Both the position numbers and the translations under genes were made by a program. This document shows positions 14,017-22,647 of a DNA stretch of 64,000 nt, in pieces. The notes beneath the pieces were generated by a model that saw only the letters and a program-made list of their open reading frames with translations, had not been told where the DNA came from and did no database searches. Source of the stretch: an uncultured Thermofilaceae archaeon. Lineage in GTDB: Archaea > Thermoproteota > Thermoprotei > Thermofilales > Thermofilaceae. Location of the stretch: the NCBI GenBank assembly GCA_938036345.1, contig CALHPJ010000002.1, positions 99,007 through 163,006 of the forward strand. The letters are read 5' to 3'. Each line of letters begins with the position of its first letter. Positions within the stretch are counted from its first letter, which is position 1.

Positions 14017-16161
14017 ATGGTATTATCGAAAGAGCTCGTTAACAAGCTTCTTGATTCGCAAAGACCTGAGGGACTGACGCCTCTGGTGGGGCCCAGGGTG
14101 GATCACGCCGACCACGTGGTGAAAACCGCCCTGCTGGGCTGGAGCGAGCTGGCCGCTGACCACATGCTGCACTTCGAAGTTGGTGATACGCTTCCCGCGC
14201 TGGTGTCCTCTCTGGTTAGGAGGTCGGAGTTCGCACTCAGGACGCATACGATAGCCTGCGCTGGCGAGGGGGTAATCGGAGACCGCGTCGCCCGCCGGGC
14301 TAGGATATACGACATGTTCATCGAAGCGGCATTAAACCTGGCTGGCTGCGAATCCGACTGGGCCCGCTTCGAGCCCTCGTTTGTTGACAAAGCTCTGAGC
14401 AACATAGTGGGCGCACTCAAGGAGTGGGAGAAACTCGAGGAACGGGAACTGGGGGAGCCATGCATCCTAGAGGCGGTAATCGAACGCAAGCTCAGAAAGA
14501 TGGAGAAGGTGAACAAGGGTAAAAGCCTCGTCGCAGCCGTAGCCAAGCTAGCGCGCGAGAGGCTGGAACCCGGTAACCTGGCGGTGAGCTTCATGAAGTC
14601 CATGGTCGACTGCGTTCGAGGGAGCTTTTACCGGCGCGCCTACGAGCAGGGTTTATGCAAATTCGGCAACGACTACGCTCTAGGCCTCCGCTTCCTCAGG
14701 CATCTCGGCTTCGTTCAGGTGTCAACAAACCCAGTGCTCGCCGCGCGTGCTTACGATGATGACCCCGAGCTCTGGCGGGGCTTCGAGGAGTATGCCCGCA
14801 GGGTGCTAGCTGCAGAGCACCCGGAGTGGTTTGAGGACCCGGAAAGCTACTCAGACGAGCTGGCGATGGAGGCAACTAGGTACGCTCTAATGGATAACTT
14901 TTACGTGTTCCGCGTCCCTTTCATACTCTCAGGTTACCACGACGGGCTAGTCAGCTACCAGCTGAACCCGCTGATAGCCCACGACGCCGAGAAGAGCGTT
15001 GAGGCCGTGAAGGCTTTCGTCAGCCGCCTTGAGAGGGATCTGGAGGTGTACGACGAATATCTGTGGTGGGGGTACGATGTACCAGAGAAGGGCAGACCCA
15101 ACTTAGTGGTAAAGGTGGCAGCCGCTTACCCCGTAGCGATGGAGATCGTGGAGAGGATTAACGAAATGGGTATTGGGCAGAACATAACCCTCAGCTACAC
15201 AGTTAGCCAGGAGGTGCTCTTAGGCGCTTCCGCGTTAAGGGGCATGGCCAGAGCCATCGGCAAGGGCCTGCTGCCCACCCAGACCTATGACACTAATATG
15301 TCCGGCAGGCTGGAGGACCACCTCAGGGAGGTCGTAGCAGCCGACCTGCTGCTGAAGGGACTCGAGCGAGTAAGCGAGGAGGAGCGCTTGGCCATACTCG
15401 ACGAGCTCGCCTCGAAGCTCGGGGTGAAGCCAGAGGAGTGGGGTAGTGCGAAGAGCCGGGGTATAAGGGCTGCCGTTGAGTTCCTGTGCAGCGTTAGGGT
15501 ACTGGGCAGGAGCATGGTGGACACCCGCTTCGTTCAGGCGCTAGCGAAAACCGGCCTTTTCGGATCGGAAGAAGAGACGGCAAAGCTGTTTTCGGAGTGG
15601 GAGGAGGCGGTTAGAATGTCGGGAACCCTTGTAGCCAAACGGGTTTACGAGATTTTCTTCGCTCCATGGAACCGCAGCAAGTGGGTCGAGTACCTCGTTA
15701 GGGAAGTAGGCATCGACGAGGAGGATGCAGAGGTCGTCCTTGACAGGCTGGACCTCCTACCGGCTTCGAAGAGGAAACCCGCCGATACGCTGCTCACCCT
15801 CTCCTCAAGGAACGTAACCAATACCGAGTTCCCCGACCATCAGCTGAACGTTGAGGAGGCCGCCAGGGAGATTCGATTCGACGATGTCCGCGAATCCATA
15901 TTGAAGCCGGTGGAGGAGAGGTACCTCGCCCTGCTGCGCCAAGTACCGGACTTTGTGAGGGCTTACGAGGCCTCACCAGAGGTTAATGAGCTGCTGCGCA
16001 AAGTTGGCGTAAAAGGTGACTACGGTAGCGGCGGCATAAGCCCCCCGGATTGGCCATCGTACGGCCCTTGCGTGAAGACTTTAAACGAATTCACCGGCGC
16101 CTATACGTCGTTCAGGTGGAGAGTGGTTCAGCTGGCCAAGAGTATAGGTAGCAAGGTATAA
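14017..16161 (+). CDS. Oversized transaldolase-family protein
   Basis: 714 residues, about twice to three times the usual transaldolase. The centre is transaldolase-like: FVQVSTNPVLAARAYDDD (first strand, STNPxL), PNLVVKVAAAYPVAMEIVERINEMGI with the likely Schiff-base Lys, QNITLSYTVSQEVLLGASALRGMARA, as in the TSNPxL, VKIPAT and NxTLxFSxxQA blocks. Residues 1-200 and the roughly 250 after the barrel are mostly helical and unrecognised. It probably moves a dihydroxyacetone unit between sugar phosphates or splits a ketose phosphate; the donor is unknown. A TATA-like element CTCTTAAAG near 13982 suits ATG 14017. The THUMP gene follows after 26 nt and may be cotranscribed. Confidence 0.72.
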   Translation: MVLSKELVNKLLDSQRPEGLTPLVGPRVDHADHVVKTALLGWSELAADHMLHFEVGDTLPALVSSLVRRSEFALRTHTIACAGEGVIGDRVARRARIYDMFIEAALNLAGCESDWARFEPSFVDKALSNIVGALKEWEKLEERELGEPCILEAVIERKLRKMEKVNKGKSLVAAVAKLARERLEPGNLAVSFMKSMVDCVRGSFYRRAYEQGLCKFGNDYALGLRFLRHLGFVQVSTNPVLAARAYDDDPELWRGFEEYARRVLAAEHPEWFEDPESYSDELAMEATRYALMDNFYVFRVPFILSGYHDGLVSYQLNPLIAHDAEKSVEAVKAFVSRLERDLEVYDEYLWWGYDVPEKGRPNLVVKVAAAYPVAMEIVERINEMGIGQNITLSYTVSQEVLLGASALRGMARAIGKGLLPTQTYDTNMSGRLEDHLREVVAADLLLKGLERVSEEERLAILDELASKLGVKPEEWGSAKSRGIRAAVEFLCSVRVLGRSMVDTRFVQALAKTGLFGSEEETAKLFSEWEEAVRMSGTLVAKRVYEIFFAPWNRSKWVEYLVREVGIDEEDAEVVLDRLDLLPASKRKPADTLLTLSSRNVTNTEFPDHQLNVEEAAREIRFDDVRESILKPVEERYLALLRQVPDFVRAYEASPEVNELLRKVGVKGDYGSGGISPPDWPSYGPCVKTLNEFTGAYTSFRWRVVQLAKSIGSKV

Positions 16162-16187
16162 CTGCTACTTTCTTCTCTGCAAGCAGT

Positions 16188-17288
16188 ATGGGCTCTGAAA
16201 CTGCCAAGCAGGTCCAGCTGCTAGCAACGTGCAGGATCGGGATGGAGAGGGTTGTCGCCTCCTACATCAAGGAGCTCCTCCCCCAAGCTAGCGTTGTAGC
16301 GGCGCCCCACGGCTTCCTCGGCCTGGTTCTTGTCTCAGATGTGGAGGACCCCCGCAGGGCGCTGGAGGAGGTTAAGGCTAAGGTGCCGGAGGTGGAGAAA
16401 GCCTACCTAGTCTTAGAGTCGTGTGAAGCCTCGCTCGACGAAATCGTAAAGCACGCGAGGAGGCTCGCCGACCGTATACACGCCGAGGAGAGCTTCGCCG
16501 TGGTAACTGTGAGAAGGGGGGAGCATAATTTCAAGTCCCTAGACGTCAACGTGGCTGTCGGCGCTGCTGTCAAAGAGCTGACGGGGGCTAAAGTCGACCT
16601 AGAGAACCCGGATAAAGTGCTGGTGGTTCAAATACTGCGCGACACAGCTTACCTAACAGTAGTGCAGGGCTCCGAGCTCTACAGGAAGATGGGGCCGTAC
16701 AAGTTCCCAATGTACAAGTTTTTCAGAAAGCTCGCTGTGGCACACGAGCCCTACCTCGGCCCGAGCGATGCGGCATACAGTATGGGGGTGAGGATAGGCA
16801 GAGAGGCTCAAACTTACGAGGTCGGCAAGCTGTACGTAGCTCCGATAGGCCCCGTAGAGGCGGAACCCCTGTACCACTTCCTCAGGGGGTTGTTCGAGGG
16901 GGCGAGATCCCGCTATGAGATTCAGAGGAAAAGTTACGGTCGCGAAGTGCACCGCACGCTTTTCCAAGTGCAGGATATGTACCAGTGGGTCCGCTCCCGG
17001 ATGGGGAAGCCCTTAATAATCTTTGAGCCGGAGGGCGAGCCGATCTCCCGCCTGGGAAGCGAGCTTACGGAGTTTATAGTCTCCAACATTCGGAAGGGAA
17101 GGGAAATAGGGTTGATGGTGGGGGCTAGGGAGGGTGTGCCAACCGGGTTATTCAGATACGCGGACTTTGTCCTGGATGTCGCGCCCGGGATAGTTATATC
17201 GACGGAGTACGCCCTTTCCTCGGCGCTGGCAGCTTTAACCACAGTCCTGCACGAAGCGCTCGTCCGGGAAGGCGAGTCCCTGCTTTAA
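16188..17288 (+). CDS. THUMP domain-SPOUT RNA methyltransferase-like protein (COG1818 type)
   Basis: 366 residues. The N-terminal half (about 60-165) is a THUMP RNA-binding domain (SFAVVTVRRGEHNFKSLDVNVAVGAAVKEL, followed by LVVQILRDTAYLTVVQG). The C-terminal part has PLIIFEPEGEPIS, EIGLMVGAREGVPTGLFRYADFVLDV and ISTEYALSSALAALTTVLHEAL, the knotted SPOUT fold of archaeal COG1818 proteins. A tRNA-modifying role is likely; the target nucleotide is not known from sequence. No TATA box was seen in the 26-nt gap, so transcription together with the transaldolase-like gene is expected. Confidence 0.82.
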   Translation: MGSETAKQVQLLATCRIGMERVVASYIKELLPQASVVAAPHGFLGLVLVSDVEDPRRALEEVKAKVPEVEKAYLVLESCEASLDEIVKHARRLADRIHAEESFAVVTVRRGEHNFKSLDVNVAVGAAVKELTGAKVDLENPDKVLVVQILRDTAYLTVVQGSELYRKMGPYKFPMYKFFRKLAVAHEPYLGPSDAAYSMGVRIGREAQTYEVGKLYVAPIGPVEAEPLYHFLRGLFEGARSRYEIQRKSYGREVHRTLFQVQDMYQWVRSRMGKPLIIFEPEGEPISRLGSELTEFIVSNIRKGREIGLMVGAREGVPTGLFRYADFVLDVAPGIVISTEYALSSALAALTTVLHEALVREGESLL

Positions 17289-17328
17289 AGTATAGCAATG
17301 CTTAAAGCACGGGGCCCCCTAGAGCGGC

Positions 17329-17556
17329 GTGACTAAAGCGCGCGTCGAGACTTGCAGCTACAAGGGATGCGCAGAAGCTGTAGCTTACGTACTCGAGCTT
17401 AACGGCAAGAGGTTCAATATCTGCAGAAACCACTACCGAGAGTTACTACGGCGTTTAGAAGAGAAGGCAAAGGAGTATGGATCAGCCTCGCTATCAGAAC
17501 TGAACCCAACGGAAGTCGAAGGCGGGGTCCGCTCCTTCAAATACCGTAAAGGCTAG
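17329..17556 (+). CDS. Small Cys/His (zinc-finger-like) protein
   Basis: 75 residues. CSYKGC near the N-terminus and CRNHYREL after a hydrophobic hairpin give a C-x4-C...C-x2-H arrangement like a small treble-clef zinc site. The rest is charged, with a helix (REL to YG) and a basic end. It could bind nucleic acid or be a subunit of a larger complex; I recognise no family. TATA GCTTAAAGC at 17300-17308 is centred 26 nt from the GTG start, so it is an independent leaderless gene. Confidence 0.65.
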   Translation: MTKARVETCSYKGCAEAVAYVLELNGKRFNICRNHYRELLRRLEEKAKEYGSASLSELNPTEVEGGVRSFKYRKG

Positions 17557-17740
17557 AGCAATGCGCGCCGCTCACCCCAGCTCGCCAGCGCGCTGGGCTT
17601 AACGGCGGAGGTCGGCCTTCGATAGAGTTGCAGAGGGGTGGATACACACCTTCCCCCCACCCTTTAATCCTGGGAAAGCGTCCCAGCGCGTCGGAAGCAA
17701 TCCCACACGCGATGGCCATATATTGGGAGAAAAAGGGAGA

Positions 17741-17757
17741 TTTCTTTTTTAAAAATT
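17741..17757. terminator. T/A-rich convergent terminator
   Basis: TTTCTTTTTT followed by AAAAATT gives T runs on both strands between the zinc-finger-like gene (plus) and the ferredoxin gene (minus). The preceding 180 bp hold no gene I can support. Confidence 0.4.
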
Positions 17758-17760
17758 GAA

Positions 17761-17979
17761 TCAGCCGCCATAGAGTCGCTTGAGGTGCTCCTCTTCCCTG
17801 TGCGCTATTGTTATAGCACCTGTTGGACAGTGCGTGATGCACGCCCTACACATCACGCACTTGTCCTCGTTAACCGGGTAGGATTTCCCCCGCTTAATCA
17901 CGAAAACCCCGCTGGGGCAGACTTTGTAGCACGTCCCGCAGCCAATGCACCTACTCTGGTCAACTATGACGCGCGGCAT
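17761..17979 (-). CDS. 2[4Fe-4S] ferredoxin-like protein
   Basis: 72 residues with two full cluster motifs: CIGCGTCYKVCP and CVMCRACITHCP. It is a low-potential electron carrier or a small subunit. It starts 9 nt after the end of the DUF362 gene on the same strand, so the two are almost certainly one transcript; many DUF362 proteins carry ferredoxin domains fused, and here the split form is seen. Confidence 0.9.
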   Translation of the reverse strand: MPRVIVDQSRCIGCGTCYKVCPSGVFVIKRGKSYPVNEDKCVMCRACITHCPTGAITIAHREEEHLKRLYGG

Positions 17980-17988
17980 ACCCCTCAG

Positions 17989-18948
17989 TTAAGGTAGAAC
18001 CTCTATAATTTCATACTGCTTAACGCCGAGACCAGCTTTCTCCGCAGCCTCCACCTGGATGTAGGGGTCTTTACCGTGGATCTTCAGGTACTTGTTCTCT
18101 CCAGGTTTCACGCCGAGCTTATCGGCAACAGAGCCCGGAATATTTGGAGCCTCGTCGATCATCTTCAGCGAGGCGTACTCGACAGCGACTATGTCCTCGG
18201 AGATCAGGATACCTATATCGGGCACGGTTGGTATATCCGACCAGGGTGCGCAGTCGCACATCGGTTGAACATCCATAACGTAATTGATGTGCAGGGCCTT
18301 TCTCCTCTTATTCCTGAGGACAGCCTTTGCTGCGTCTACGAGCCCCTCCTGGAAAGCTTTCCCGATGCTGTCGAGCCTCTCGAGTTGGTGAATCTCGCCT
18401 CGAGTCCTATAGCTTGTGCACCCCATCGCCAGGTTCTTGATCGCTCCACCGACGCCGGGAGCGGCATGCCCCTTGACGTGGGAGAAGTTTATTAAGACAT
18501 CTGCATCGTACACGTTGCCAGCTACTTGAACCTTCTTCAGGTGGTAGTAGGTATCTAGTTCAACTTCGTAGAAGAAGTTCTCCTTGACGCCGTTAGCTGG
18601 TATGAGAGGCGCGCCAACAGCGTCATAGCCGAAGCCGTTACTGATCCCAGCTATAATATGCCTCAACCCCCAAGTGTCGGTTATGAAGGGGATCCCGCCT
18701 AGCTGCTTCACGTAATCGACGAGGATGCGCACGAAAACCGGTCTGATGTAGCGGAAGCCACCCTCCTCCATTGGGCCTATGTGAACCTTGATAGCCACGA
18801 TGTTCCCCTTCTCCACGATGCTGTTGAGTGGCGATTCCCCTAGGGCCTTCCTGAACTTTACGGGGAGGCTCCCCTCCCTAGCCCGGCTAAAATCTCCGCC
18901 GCTTGGCGGGGTGAATCGAGCGCTTGCAAAGTAAATTTTGCTGGCCAT
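17989..18948 (-). CDS. DUF362 protein (iron-sulfur associated)
   Basis: 319 residues. NIVAIKVHIGPMEEGGFRYIRP, FITDTWGL, VLINFSHVKGHAAPGVGGAIKNLAMGC and the late DIGILISEDIVAVEYASLKMI are the conserved blocks of DUF362 (COG2768-like iron-sulfur associated proteins). Cys residues in PMCDCAPW may bind a cluster. The reaction is unknown. ATG 18948 is chosen because a TATA box (minus ATTTTTTTAAG, 18970-18980) is centred 26 nt upstream; a 13-residue extension exists upstream. Cotranscribed with the ferredoxin. Confidence 0.85.
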   Translation of the reverse strand: MASKIYFASARFTPPSGGDFSRAREGSLPVKFRKALGESPLNSIVEKGNIVAIKVHIGPMEEGGFRYIRPVFVRILVDYVKQLGGIPFITDTWGLRHIIAGISNGFGYDAVGAPLIPANGVKENFFYEVELDTYYHLKKVQVAGNVYDADVLINFSHVKGHAAPGVGGAIKNLAMGCTSYRTRGEIHQLERLDSIGKAFQEGLVDAAKAVLRNKRRKALHINYVMDVQPMCDCAPWSDIPTVPDIGILISEDIVAVEYASLKMIDEAPNIPGSVADKLGVKPGENKYLKIHGKDPYIQVEAAEKAGLGVKQYEIIEVLP

Positions 18949-19094
18949 AACCGAGCCCTGAAAGACTCTCTTAAAAAAATTTCTCAATTCTTAAAATATC
19001 TTTCAACTTTACTTTCTTAGACTAATTTGAATAAAATGTTTAAAGATAAATTCTGGAATAGAACATTGACGGAAAGGATTATATCGCATGCTGT

Positions 19095-20591
19095 TTAGCC
19101 ACCAGCGTGGCGTACGTAAACGTTCATCTTACCTTCCTCAACGGTAGATAGGTACCCGGCTCTAGTCAGCTCCTCCATTGAAAGCCTCAGCCAGTAGCCG
19201 AAGTAGCCGGGAGCCGTGTTATCGGGATCGATCGTCGATAGGTCCCAGTAACCTAGCTGCTTAGCTACGGGCATCAGCACGTACTTCGATGCCCAGTAGT
19301 CCAAGGCCACAGGATCCCGGCTAGCCGCCACAATGTTCACCCTAACTGCCCGATCATATGGGGTTGAGGGCCCTCCCCTGGGATGCGGGTTTATCCAGAT
19401 CGCGTCGAGAATGTTTAGGACGGGCATCCGCGTTTCCACCATCACGGTGCCCATGCCTCCCCTACCTACGCTGTTATGCGGGTTGTGGTCCGTCAGTCGG
19501 TCGCTGACCACGCCCATGTAGTGCTTTACGCACGCCGTTACGCCATATATCGAGTGGGTTTTCAGCACAGGTACATTTATAACCTTTAGATTCGAGCTAT
19601 TATACTCCCTCCTCTCCGGATCCCACACACCGAGCTTGAAGCTGATGTAGGTGCCGTACTTGGTCCTAAACTTGGGGTAGGAGACTATGACTCCCGTCCT
19701 GGGGTTTGGCGTATCGTAGACCACGTAGCCATCCTCCATGTCCCCCTCGCTGTACTCCCTCACGCGCTTGAGCGTAATTGTATCCCACAGGTATGTTGAG
19801 ACCCTGTAACCTTGCTCGGCGAAGAAGTCCGCAACCTTTTGCATCGACTGGGACGTATCCTCCGCGTTGTTCCTCTCCCAGTTCAGGCTACCTCCAGTGC
19901 CCCGGCTTCCGTACTGCGCCTGCCCGTTGTCGGCTATTATTATCTCGCCCCTAAACCCGTCGGGATGGCTGATAATCACGTGGATTAACGATTTCACCAG
20001 GTCTGTGTTCGTGCCACCGCGCTCATCCCACTGGGAGTTCACCTTAATTATGACCACGTCGTCAGCCGCGATTAACCCGTCCGGTCCAGCGTTTTCACCG
20101 GTTTTATCCGATTTATAGAACTTCACCCCGCGCTCCCCCATTAGCTCGATTAGCGTTGCGAGGTCGGTTACCCTCCCCCTCGCTTCAGTTACAACGAATA
20201 TGCTCGAGGCGGGTTCCTCCGAGGCCGTCCACTCCTTTATCTCTAGCTGGATTGCTCTGGGTCTATAGACCAGCATGTAGGTTGCAAACCCCGCTGCTAC
20301 GAGCGCGGCGAGCGCCAGCAGTAGTGCGATCCTTCTCCCCGCGAAAATCCGCGTGAGGGGGGCCGCCAGCGGCACAACGTAGATGGCCAACCATAAGCTC
20401 GCATTGGTTAAAGCGGCTCTTTGACACGGGTACTGAATCCGGGAAGGCTTAGTACCGGTACGTAACAGGAACCATATCAAGCTTGCAAGGCCCACAATGA
20501 AGAAGCGGTCGAATCTGCTGTAGGAGGTTATTTTTCCCTTGTTTTTATCGATGCGGCACGCTTCCAGCCAGAGTTCCTTGAACACTCCCAT
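19095..20591 (-). CDS. Membrane-anchored DUF362 protein
   Basis: 498 residues. Three hydrophobic segments lie in the first 110 residues (about 30-44, 65-82, 88-109) with the motif SRIQYPCQRAALTNASLWLA between them. The remaining 390 residues are a DUF362 domain: VVIIKVNSQWDERGGTNTD, IIIADNGQ, KVINVPVLKTHSIYGVTACVKHYMGV, NILDAIWINPH and ASRDPVALDYWASKYVL. The Cys-containing membrane part recalls quinone/iron-sulfur membrane modules but shows no canonical cluster motif. Substrate unknown; extracytoplasmic placement of the DUF362 domain is possible. TATA (minus GTTTATAAAAC) is centred 26 nt before ATG 20591. Confidence 0.8.
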   Translation of the reverse strand: MGVFKELWLEACRIDKNKGKITSYSRFDRFFIVGLASLIWFLLRTGTKPSRIQYPCQRAALTNASLWLAIYVVPLAAPLTRIFAGRRIALLLALAALVAAGFATYMLVYRPRAIQLEIKEWTASEEPASSIFVVTEARGRVTDLATLIELMGERGVKFYKSDKTGENAGPDGLIAADDVVIIKVNSQWDERGGTNTDLVKSLIHVIISHPDGFRGEIIIADNGQAQYGSRGTGGSLNWERNNAEDTSQSMQKVADFFAEQGYRVSTYLWDTITLKRVREYSEGDMEDGYVVYDTPNPRTGVIVSYPKFRTKYGTYISFKLGVWDPERREYNSSNLKVINVPVLKTHSIYGVTACVKHYMGVVSDRLTDHNPHNSVGRGGMGTVMVETRMPVLNILDAIWINPHPRGGPSTPYDRAVRVNIVAASRDPVALDYWASKYVLMPVAKQLGYWDLSTIDPDNTAPGYFGYWLRLSMEELTRAGYLSTVEEGKMNVYVRHAGG

Positions 20592-20747
20592 ACGAGTTAT
20601 CGCTTTAAACGGTTTTATAAACTTTGTAGTAAGACCCTTTAGCGCTTTACCATATTGTCTACCGAGTTAGTTAGTAAAAATTTCTACTTATAAGAGCAAG
20701 TTCGCAATAATTCTTTTTTACCCGAGTTTAGCAGAAACTATGTTACC

Positions 20748-21239
20748 ATGGCATCTAAGTGGCTTTCGCGGGGGTTATCCGCGCTCGGTTTACTCGTCTT
20801 CTTATATTCGCTTAGAAACCCCTGGCTAATCGTGCGGGTAGAGGGCCTAAAGATCGGCTACACCCCCTATGGGTTACTCGACTGGTTGGCTAGCGGGGGA
20901 CGAGCCTCGGCGCTAGAATTGCTCGGCATAGCGGAAAACCTGGAGGCGGCTGCCCGCCTCTACTCCATTTTTCTGCTGCATGCGCTTCTCTTCGCCCTAG
21001 CATTGATTGTCTGCCTGCTGACCCCGATTACCGCATCCATTAGCAGCTGCACCTCGTCAGCGGTTTTCTCAGCAGCATCGCTTACAGTGCTCAACTATTT
21101 CGCTGAAGAGTTGGTCGGAGAACTGAGAGCTTCAGGGGTGGCAAGCGGTTTTCAACTCGGAAGCGGAGCGATGGCAGCCATTTTTGCTATAACCCTTTAC
21201 TTGGGAGCGGCGTTTTCGGCTTGGCGTGTATCGAAGTAG
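20748..21239 (+). CDS. Small four-helix membrane protein, function unknown
   Basis: 163 residues with hydrophobic segments at about 8-22, 70-92, 95-115 and 138-158. I recognise no family. The loop after the first segment (VEGLKIGYTPYGLLDWLASGG) would be exposed. The start ATG is preceded by a T-rich TATA-like element near 20712-20722. Its neighbours are unrelated (DUF362 divergent, tRNA-Ala downstream). Confidence 0.6.
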   Translation: MASKWLSRGLSALGLLVFLYSLRNPWLIVRVEGLKIGYTPYGLLDWLASGGRASALELLGIAENLEAAARLYSIFLLHALLFALALIVCLLTPITASISSCTSSAVFSAASLTVLNYFAEELVGELRASGVASGFQLGSGAMAAIFAITLYLGAAFSAWRVSK

Positions 21240-21280
21240 CCCCGTCCCAGTAGCTGCCAACTAGGACTGCTGAAGGGTAA

Positions 21281-21290
21281 AAAATTTATT
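21281..21290 (+). promoter_or_regulatory. TATA-like element of tRNA-Ala
   Basis: AAAATTTATT lies about 27 nt upstream of the first base of the mature tRNA, so transcription would start at or very near the 5' end. Confidence 0.45.
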
Positions 21291-21312
21291 GAGCCGCTAC
21301 CAAAGCCTCAAC

Positions 21313-21421
21313 GGGCCGGTAGATCAGACTGGGAGATCGCCCGCTTGGCATGCGGGAGATTCCCTCGGAAAAGCTCCGAGGGAACCCGAGGTCCCGGGTT
21401 CAAGTCCCGGCCGGTCCACCA
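21313..21421 (+). tRNA. tRNA-Ala (GGC) with a 32-nt intron in the variable loop
   Basis: Acceptor GGGCCGG pairs with CCGGTCC (one G-U), discriminator A, encoded CCA end. D stem GATC/GATC, anticodon stem CCCGC/GCGGG with loop TTGGCAT (anticodon GGC at 21347-21349), T arm CCGGG-TTCAAGT-CCCGG. Between positions 45 and 46 there is an insert (21359-21390). It folds as a strict bulge-helix-bulge: intron stem TTCCCTCGGA/TCCGAGGGAA, 3-nt bulge AGA, 4-bp helix CGGG/CCCG, 3-nt bulge AGG. Cutting after the second base of each bulge leaves a normal 77-nt tRNA with variable loop AGGTC. Non-canonical introns like this are typical of Thermoproteales and relatives. Confidence 0.93.
21359..21390 (+). other. 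tRNA intron (bulge-helix-bulge, position 45/46)
   Basis: 32 nt, starting ATTCCC and ending CCCGAG. The 10-bp internal stem with a 5-nt loop (AAAGC) and the two 3-nt bulges fit the archaeal tRNA splicing endonuclease. The exact cut sites are inferred from the bulge rule. Confidence 0.85.
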
Positions 21422-21500
21422 TTTAGATCATCCATCCCTCTAAACTAGACTGTAGGTTCCGAAAAGTTTTAAGCAGCGGCTTACGTAGTGATCGAACGGT

Positions 21501-22613
21501 ATGAGGGAAAAGATACTCCTGCTGCTGAGCCTGGTAGCCATATCAATGATGGCACTTGTGATCGTGGACTTGGCCGCGGGATGGTTCGCTCCTCGTTTAT
21601 TGCTACCGTACTCGTGGTGGCTCGTGGGCCTGGTTGGATACGCCATATCGATGGTAACGCTTGTCGCAGCGTACGGCCTTTTCGGGAGACGCCTCTCTCC
21701 AACGCCAGCTAGCCTAGGAAGCTTAAGAGCCTCCATGCTTGCCACTGGCGCAGCGGTCGTAGGCGGCTGGGTACTCGTTCTTGCTTTCCTCTCGACTCTC
21801 CTCGATCCAGGGCTGACTTCGCAGTTAACCTTCCTCTCGCTAGTTTACGCGGCAATACCCTCGCTTTTCTCCTGGCTCCTGTCGCCGGTGCTCATCAACT
21901 TGATCTACGGCTGCCGCCCCGATCCCTCCATTCAGGAGATCGTTAACAGAGTTGCCGCTAGAGCCGGCATGAAGCCGCCCAAGGCGATGATTGCTAGAAT
22001 GAGGGAGCCTAACGCCTTCGCTTACTCTTCGCCTGTATTCGGCAGCTACGTCGCCGTGACGGAGGGCATGCTGCAGATATCCGGGGTAGAGGAGCTAGAG
22101 GCTGTTATAGGCCACGAGCTGGGGCACCACAAGCACAGGGATAACGCCGTAATGCTCGTCTTTGGGTTGCTGCCCTCTGTCATCTACTTCCTCGGCAGGT
22201 ACCTCGTGTACGTGGGCATGTACTCAAGGTACTACTATGACGGTAACAGAAATAGGAGGAGTGAGGGTGGCTTCTTCTTCCTCCTAGCGGGCATGGCCCT
22301 AATGGCCGTAAGTGTGCTAATCCAGCTTGGCGTCCTAGCGCTCTCCAGGCTGCGTGAATTCTACGCAGACGCTCACGGCGCTAAAGTAACCACGCCGGAC
22401 TCCATGATTAAGGCACTGCGCTCTCTCAACTCGTTTTACAGTAGATATAAGGCAGCGAAAGCTAAAGTGGACAGTAGCAAGCTAAAAATGCTCTTTATCT
22501 ACGCCTTAGCTGACCCCTATGTTAGTTTCGAGGAATTGCTGTCCACCCATCCGCCAATAGAGAAGAGAATCGTTTTCCTGGCTGCGCTCAAGGGCACCCC
22601 AATTGAGGCGTAG
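21501..22613 (+). CDS. M48 family zinc metalloprotease (HtpX-like)
   Basis: 370 residues. Two pairs of hydrophobic helices at the N-terminus (about 4-30, 38-60, 78-100, 108-135), then the catalytic domain with VIGHELGHHKHRD (zinc-binding HExxH) and, after another membrane helix, SRLREFYADAHGA with the third zinc ligand Glu. It degrades misfolded membrane proteins from the cytoplasmic face, as HtpX does with FtsH. TATA GTTTTAAG at 21466-21473 suits ATG 21501. Confidence 0.9.
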   Translation: MREKILLLLSLVAISMMALVIVDLAAGWFAPRLLLPYSWWLVGLVGYAISMVTLVAAYGLFGRRLSPTPASLGSLRASMLATGAAVVGGWVLVLAFLSTLLDPGLTSQLTFLSLVYAAIPSLFSWLLSPVLINLIYGCRPDPSIQEIVNRVAARAGMKPPKAMIARMREPNAFAYSSPVFGSYVAVTEGMLQISGVEELEAVIGHELGHHKHRDNAVMLVFGLLPSVIYFLGRYLVYVGMYSRYYYDGNRNRRSEGGFFFLLAGMALMAVSVLIQLGVLALSRLREFYADAHGAKVTTPDSMIKALRSLNSFYSRYKAAKAKVDSSKLKMLFIYALADPYVSFEELLSTHPPIEKRIVFLAALKGTPIEA

Positions 22614-22647
22614 GTTATTTTTTAAATGTTGAGTTCCTTTTCTTCTT

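Noticed and set aside
17537..17842. 101-codon minus-strand frame overlapping the ferredoxin gene
   Set aside because: Out of frame with the ferredoxin, crosses the terminator region and has no homology signal.
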